Positions 6,714 to 9,951 of a stretch of DNA of 9,951 nucleotides are shown here, piece after piece. This stretch comes from Halieaceae bacterium (lineage in GTDB: Bacteria; Pseudomonadota; Gammaproteobacteria; Pseudomonadales; Halieaceae). Numbering within the stretch: the first letter of the stretch is position 1; the number at the start of each line of letters is the position of its first letter. Both the position numbers and the translations under genes were made by a program. The notes under the pieces were generated by a model that was not told the origin of the DNA, searched no databases, and worked only from the letters and a program-made list of their open reading frames with translations. The stretch is taken from assembly GCA_009886815.1 (NCBI GenBank), contig QXYP01000229.1:4090-14040 (forward strand), written 5' to 3'.

Positions 6714-7991
6714 TTAGTTGGCAGGCTTGGCTAAGCCAAAGTAGAAAACATCGAAATACTCGACGGCCGTTTGATCGATATCATCAACACGTCGCCAGTC
6801 ACTGATATCCATGGCTGCGTTCACTGCACCTTCCAGCATATTTTGCATGATGGCGGCATCTACATTTCGGAATTCTCCTGTCCCCTGGCCCTCGCGGATA
6901 AATTGTCCCAGATTGTTACTGGTGGCTTGAGTACGAACAAGAACACGTCTGCGAATGGGTGGCGGTAATGCTGTGATGGTGTTGTAACGGATCAGGGGGC
7001 CAAGGTCGGAGTTTTGAATATGGAACACTTGGCGGCAAGCAGTATCGAGCTTTTGTGGCGCAGACATGGTGCTTTTTCGAATGTCTGTGTAAATGGCGTC
7101 GGTTAAATCTAGCGAGTGCTCATAACATTGGGTGAGCAGTGCTTCCTTATTCGTAAAATGGTAGTAAAAGGCACCCTTTGAGACCTGCAGATGTTCGGCG
7201 ATTTCATCGAGGGATGTGCCGTTAAAGCCCTTGCGGTTGAAAAAGCGCGTTCCAGCCTTAAAGAAAGCTTCTTGCTTAAGTCGGTTTTGGGCTTCACGGT
7301 CAAAGCCTTTTGCGGGAACAACCCCTTCAGCACTAAGCACATGATCGGTTGGCCGGTACTGACCGTCAGCTGCAAACAGACCGTGCTTCACAATATTTCG
7401 CAGGGCGGAGCCCGCTAATACGGCATCTTCCCGGGGCATTTCGTATAGCCAGTAAAAAGACCAGTCCAGCGCTCCAATCAATGCCCTCGCTGTGGCGGTG
7501 GAGTGGCAGGGCCGTATAACATTGCTTTCAATGCCGTCGCGTATGTAAGAGCGAATCCGAATGAACATGCGCAGGTATTCTTGGCTCAGTGCTTCCCGGT
7601 GTTCGTCTTTCAGCGAGGCAAACTCCAGAGGCGCAGCGTAATAGTCGCCATGACCAGAGAGTGCCTTGAGGATGATGGAGATATTCTCTTCCATGAAGAG
7701 CAAAATTCTCTCCAGGGGGTCGTCAGTAGTTTGTTCGACTTGGTCTAGGGTTTTGTGCGCTTGACGCATGGCCGCGTCATAGCATTGATAGATCAGGTCT
7801 TCTTTGGTTTTTACATAGTAATAGAGGCTTGTTTTGGTTAGCCCTAGTTTGTCGGCAACGTCGCTCAGGGTGGTGGATCGGGCGCCTTTTGTATTGAAAA
7901 GCTTTGCCGCCCTCGACAATATTGCACCGTGTTTAGCCTCGTGCTGTATTCCGCGATTGAAGGGCGATCCGTTGTCGGTGACAGTTGTCAA
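6714..7991 (-). CDS. Double TetR/AcrR regulator (two TetR units fused in one chain)
   Basis: The 425-residue product holds two complete TetR-like units. Unit 1 has a DNA-binding domain at about 25-70 (AAKLFNTKGARSTTLSDVAD, then LGLTKTSLYYYVKTKEDL at 49-66), followed by a helical ligand domain to about 210. After a linker around 210-235, unit 2 repeats the plan: FFNRKGFNGTSLDEIAEHLQ (250-269), VSKGAFYYHFTNKEALLTQCYE (270-291), then a second ligand domain to the end. The recognition helices differ, so the two halves may read different half-sites. A normal TetR is around 200 residues and acts as a dimer; this chain could act as an intramolecular pseudo-dimer. The start is the TTG at 7991: no ATG or GTG lies upstream in frame, and no good ribosome site is seen, so the exact start is uncertain. 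It precedes tesB and faces the crotonase gene, which suggests it controls both. Confidence 0.88.
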   Translation of the reverse strand: MTTVTDNGSPFNRGIQHEAKHGAILSRAAKLFNTKGARSTTLSDVADKLGLTKTSLYYYVKTKEDLIYQCYDAAMRQAHKTLDQVEQTTDDPLERILLFMEENISIILKALSGHGDYYAAPLEFASLKDEHREALSQEYLRMFIRIRSYIRDGIESNVIRPCHSTATARALIGALDWSFYWLYEMPREDAVLAGSALRNIVKHGLFAADGQYRPTDHVLSAEGVVPAKGFDREAQNRLKQEAFFKAGTRFFNRKGFNGTSLDEIAEHLQVSKGAFYYHFTNKEALLTQCYEHSLDLTDAIYTDIRKSTMSAPQKLDTACRQVFHIQNSDLGPLIRYNTITALPPPIRRRVLVRTQATSNNLGQFIREGQGTGEFRNVDAAIMQNMLEGAVNAAMDISDWRRVDDIDQTAVEYFDVFYFGLAKPAN

Positions 7992-8124
7992 AATAAAGTT
8001 ATTCGCAAGATTCGATTTTTTGAACTTTAAGTATTTTTTTTGTCCGTGTCCATGTAAGAGTGTTTTATTTCGACCGTAATGCCCCCTAAACTGGATAGCT
8101 GCAGCGGAAGGAGCTTGTCTCGAT
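7992..8124. promoter_or_regulatory. Divergent control region between the double TetR gene and the crotonase gene
   Basis: This 133-base AT-rich gap must hold promoters for both directions. On the plus strand a weak -10-like TAAACT (8087-8092) lies before the crotonase gene, without a convincing -35. AAGGAG (8108-8113) is its ribosome binding site, eleven bases from the ATG at 8125. The left half holds the repeats listed separately and an eight-T run ending at 8041. No clear minus-strand promoter could be fixed. Confidence 0.5.
7994..8029. repeat. Inverted repeat with an internal direct repeat, possible TetR operator
   Basis: TAAAGTT (7994-8000) and AACTTTA (8023-8029) are perfect seven-base inverted copies 22 bases apart. 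Between them ATTCG occurs twice in the same direction (8001-8005 and 8010-8014). The site abuts the TTG start of the double TetR gene, a usual place for autoregulation. The sequence is AT-rich, so a chance palindrome is possible. Confidence 0.3.
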
Positions 8125-8877
8125 ATGACATCGACTATTTTATTTGAGCAGGAAGCGGGTATTGCGACCCTACAATTTAATCGACCGGATCGCCGTAACG
8201 CCCTGGGTCGCGATGAGTTGTCTGGTATTCAGAAGGCATTAGCTGCCTTGAAACCCGAGACTCGGGTGCTGGTGATTACCTCTGCATCAGGCTCCATATT
8301 TTGTGCGGGCGCCGATTTGCAACAAATCCGTGCGGGTGAGTTAGATGGCGACCAATTTCAGCAGGTCACTAACGAGTTAGCTGATTTACCGATTCCCACG
8401 CTTTGCGTGGTTAACGGCAATGTATTTGGAGGGGGGTGTGAGCTTGCGATGTCTTGTGATTTTAGACTGGCGGCTGACCACATCATAATGCGTGTGCCCG
8501 CTTCAGCCATTGGTCTGTGTTATCCCATTGAGGGTATCGAGCGCATGGTCAGTCGCTTGGGAGTGAATCTTGCCAAACGGATTCTTGTGGCGGCAGAGGA
8601 GTTCTCTGCGAAACAGATGCTTGAATTTGGGATCGTTAATCGATTAATTCACAGTGATCAGTTGATGAACGAAAGTGAACTCACCGCCAAGATGTTGGCG
8701 CAGCGTGCACCTTTGGCAGTGACCGCCATGTTAAAAATTATTCGGCAAGCAGAGCGGGGCAGTGTTGTTGCTAACGAAGCTCGTGAGCTGGCACTTATGT
8801 GTTCAGAATCAGACGACTTAAAGGAAGGTTTGTTGGCCCAGAAAGAGCGGCGCGCACCTGTTTTTAAGGGGGCTTAG
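8125..8877 (+). CDS. Crotonase-family protein (enoyl-CoA hydratase/isomerase)
   Basis: This 250-residue crotonase superfamily protein probably acts on an enoyl-CoA in beta-oxidation in the cytoplasm. FNRPDRRNALG (18-28) is the usual N-terminal motif, FCAGADLQQI (59-68) is the first oxyanion-hole segment, and VFGGGCELAMSCDFRLA (100-116) is the second, with Glu106 matching the first catalytic glutamate of enoyl-CoA hydratase (rat Glu144). The second glutamate (rat Glu164) is not conserved: the segment reads RVPASAIGLCYP, with Ala126 at that place. Crotonases with PA here are common but need not be hydratases; isomerase, decarboxylase or hydrolase activity is possible. It is transcribed divergently from the double TetR gene, with which it shares a control region. 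Family is certain; the reaction is open. Confidence 0.88.
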   Translation: MTSTILFEQEAGIATLQFNRPDRRNALGRDELSGIQKALAALKPETRVLVITSASGSIFCAGADLQQIRAGELDGDQFQQVTNELADLPIPTLCVVNGNVFGGGCELAMSCDFRLAADHIIMRVPASAIGLCYPIEGIERMVSRLGVNLAKRILVAAEEFSAKQMLEFGIVNRLIHSDQLMNESELTAKMLAQRAPLAVTAMLKIIRQAERGSVVANEARELALMCSESDDLKEGLLAQKERRAPVFKGA

Positions 8878-8903
8878 CTGCTGGGCGTTTTTGAGATGGG
8901 GCT

Positions 8904-9951
8904 TTAGGTCCAGCGCTGCAGAGCCTCTACGGCATTCCTGGCCAGCTCTTCGATATCTTCATAATCCTCTTCTGACAATGTGACCTGGCCAACAGCGGCG
9001 GCTTGTTCAATGTCATTCAGTGCTTTTGTTAGCTGCCTAGCACCAACGTTGCCACTCATAGACTTAAGGGCATGGGCATGTTGTCTTAGCGTCTCGTGGT
9101 CTTCGGTGTTTATCGAGGATCTCAGATTGGCGAGATTTATGGGTAACTGTGCATTAAAGGAAGCAATGACTTTAGCGAGTAGCGCGCCGCCAGAGGCCGG
9201 GTTAATCGCCAGTATCGAATCTATAACGTTCTCATCAATGGGGCCTTGAACTGCTGCGTGCTCCGAAGCAGGCCCTCTGACAGTATCGTTAGAGATTTTG
9301 TGTGTAAGCGTTGCAACGATCCGGTTTTCTAGCTGAGCGACATTGAAAGGTTTGGTCATAAACTCATCCATGCCAGAGCTCAAAGCCTGCTCGTACTCCT
9401 CAGCGCGAGCAGCTGCCGTCAGCGCAATAATTGGCGTGCGTGGGTAGTCACGCTCAGATTCAATCTCTCGAATAAGCTTGGTAGCTTCAAAGCCATCCAT
9501 CACAGGCATTTGGCAATCCATGAGAACCAAGTCAAACCGGTGGCGTCGGAAAAGCGTGACCGCTTCAAGCCCATTTTCCGCGAGGCTAGATTTCAGCCCC
9601 ATAGACTTCATGATTTCCTGAACCAGAATCTGGTTAACCTTGTTGTCCTCAACAACCAATACGTCAGCGTTTATTTGAAGAGACACTGCGGGCGCTGCAG
9701 GTTGCGTCACCTCGCTGGATAAAGCTTCCTCGAGATTACTCGTTGTAATGGGCCTGTGCAGACCAATCCACTGCTGAGAATGTAGCCGCGGTGAGAGGCT
9801 CTTTATAGAGGTGGCAAGTATCTTTTTGATAGAACCAAAGCGCAGCTCTATGTCGTCGAGATCACTAGGCTTGAGAAGTTGGTCGACGATCAAGGCATCA
9901 TAGGGGGCCTGATCTATAGCCTCTGCACTTTGGATTTCGACAATGTTATAA
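8904..9951 (-). CDS. C-terminal part of a hybrid sensor kinase: degenerate receiver, receiver, Hpt domain
   Basis: The minus-strand frame is open from the right edge of the window to the TAA at 8906-8904, so the gene is cut and its kinase core lies outside. Reading from the edge: a first receiver-like segment with YDALIVDQLL (about 9908-9879) and WIGLHRPIT near 9770-9744, where the usual KP is RP. Next is a full receiver with VLVVEDNKVNQ (from about 9659), phospho-acceptor Asp in LMDCQMPVMDG (codon 9516-9518), and MTKPF with the conserved Lys at 9351-9353. Last is an Hpt domain with HAHALKSMSGNVGA, whose His at 9072-9074 is the likely phospho-site. This is the BarA/ArcB-like phosphorelay plan. 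The signal sensed and the partner regulator cannot be seen. It converges on the crotonase gene with 26 bases between stops. Confidence 0.9.
   Translation of the reverse strand, partial: YNIVEIQSAEAIDQAPYDALIVDQLLKPSDLDDIELRFGSIKKILATSIKSLSPRLHSQQWIGLHRPITTSNLEEALSSEVTQPAAPAVSLQINADVLVVEDNKVNQILVQEIMKSMGLKSSLAENGLEAVTLFRRHRFDLVLMDCQMPVMDGFEATKLIREIESERDYPRTPIIALTAAARAEEYEQALSSGMDEFMTKPFNVAQLENRIVATLTHKISNDTVRGPASEHAAVQGPIDENVIDSILAINPASGGALLAKVIASFNAQLPINLANLRSSINTEDHETLRQHAHALKSMSGNVGARQLTKALNDIEQAAAVGQVTLSEEDYEDIEELARNAVEALQRWT

Noticed and set aside
8878..8903. Possible shared terminator between the convergent crotonase and kinase genes
   Set aside because: There is a short T-run but no stable stem; nothing supports a terminator in these 26 bases.
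9891..9893. TTG at 9893 as a start making a stand-alone 329-residue response regulator
   Set aside because: The frame stays open to the window edge, and the upstream residues continue a receiver-like segment, so this is an internal codon of a longer hybrid kinase.

Overview
The window looks like a chromosomal segment of a gammaproteobacterium, probably a marine or environmental heterotroph. The basis is a stand-alone aceK whose protein length (578 aa) equals that of E. coli AceK, a TesB-type thioesterase that aligns residue for residue at its catalytic triad, a phosphorelay kinase ending in receiver and Hpt domains, and a theme of acyl-CoA metabolism. Base composition looks balanced, start codons are mixed (ATG, GTG, TTG), and there is no sign of phage, insertion sequence, CRISPR, tRNA or rRNA. 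The genus cannot be fixed from sequence alone.

Layout, left to right. (1) Positions 3-101 hold the end of an unidentified plus-strand gene. (2) Positions 102-416 form a long intergenic stretch rich in inverted repeats, including a compound hairpin at 108-153 and three smaller ones, with a possible promoter at its right side. (3) Positions 417-2756 hold two acyl-CoA dehydrogenase genes in tandem. They look like the two unlike subunits of one heteromeric enzyme, because each keeps the cofactor/active-site motifs the other has lost. A clear rho-independent terminator (2776-2803) closes this unit. (4) Positions 2876-5867 hold aceK followed by two histidine-phosphatase (phosphoglycerate mutase-like) genes, with 1-base and 4-base overlaps between neighbours, so one transcript is likely. 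(5) Positions 5877-7991 on the minus strand hold tesB and, upstream of it, a 425-residue regulator made of two complete TetR units fused head to tail. (6) Positions 7992-8124 are a divergent control region with repeats. (7) Positions 8125-8877 hold a crotonase-family gene transcribed away from the TetR gene. (8) Positions 8904-9951 on the minus strand hold the C-terminal part of a hybrid sensor kinase, cut by the window edge.

Taken together the genes fit growth on fatty acids or other acyl-CoA-yielding carbon. Acyl-CoA dehydrogenase and crotonase perform beta-oxidation steps, TesB relieves acyl-CoA build-up, and AceK switches isocitrate dehydrogenase so that acetyl-CoA carbon can enter the glyoxylate bypass. 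The double TetR protein is well placed to control tesB and the divergent crotonase, perhaps in response to an acyl-CoA. That regulatory link is inference from position. The items most worth a second look are the structured intergenic element at 102-350, the fused TetR, the split acyl-CoA dehydrogenase motifs, and the aceK-phosphatase cluster.
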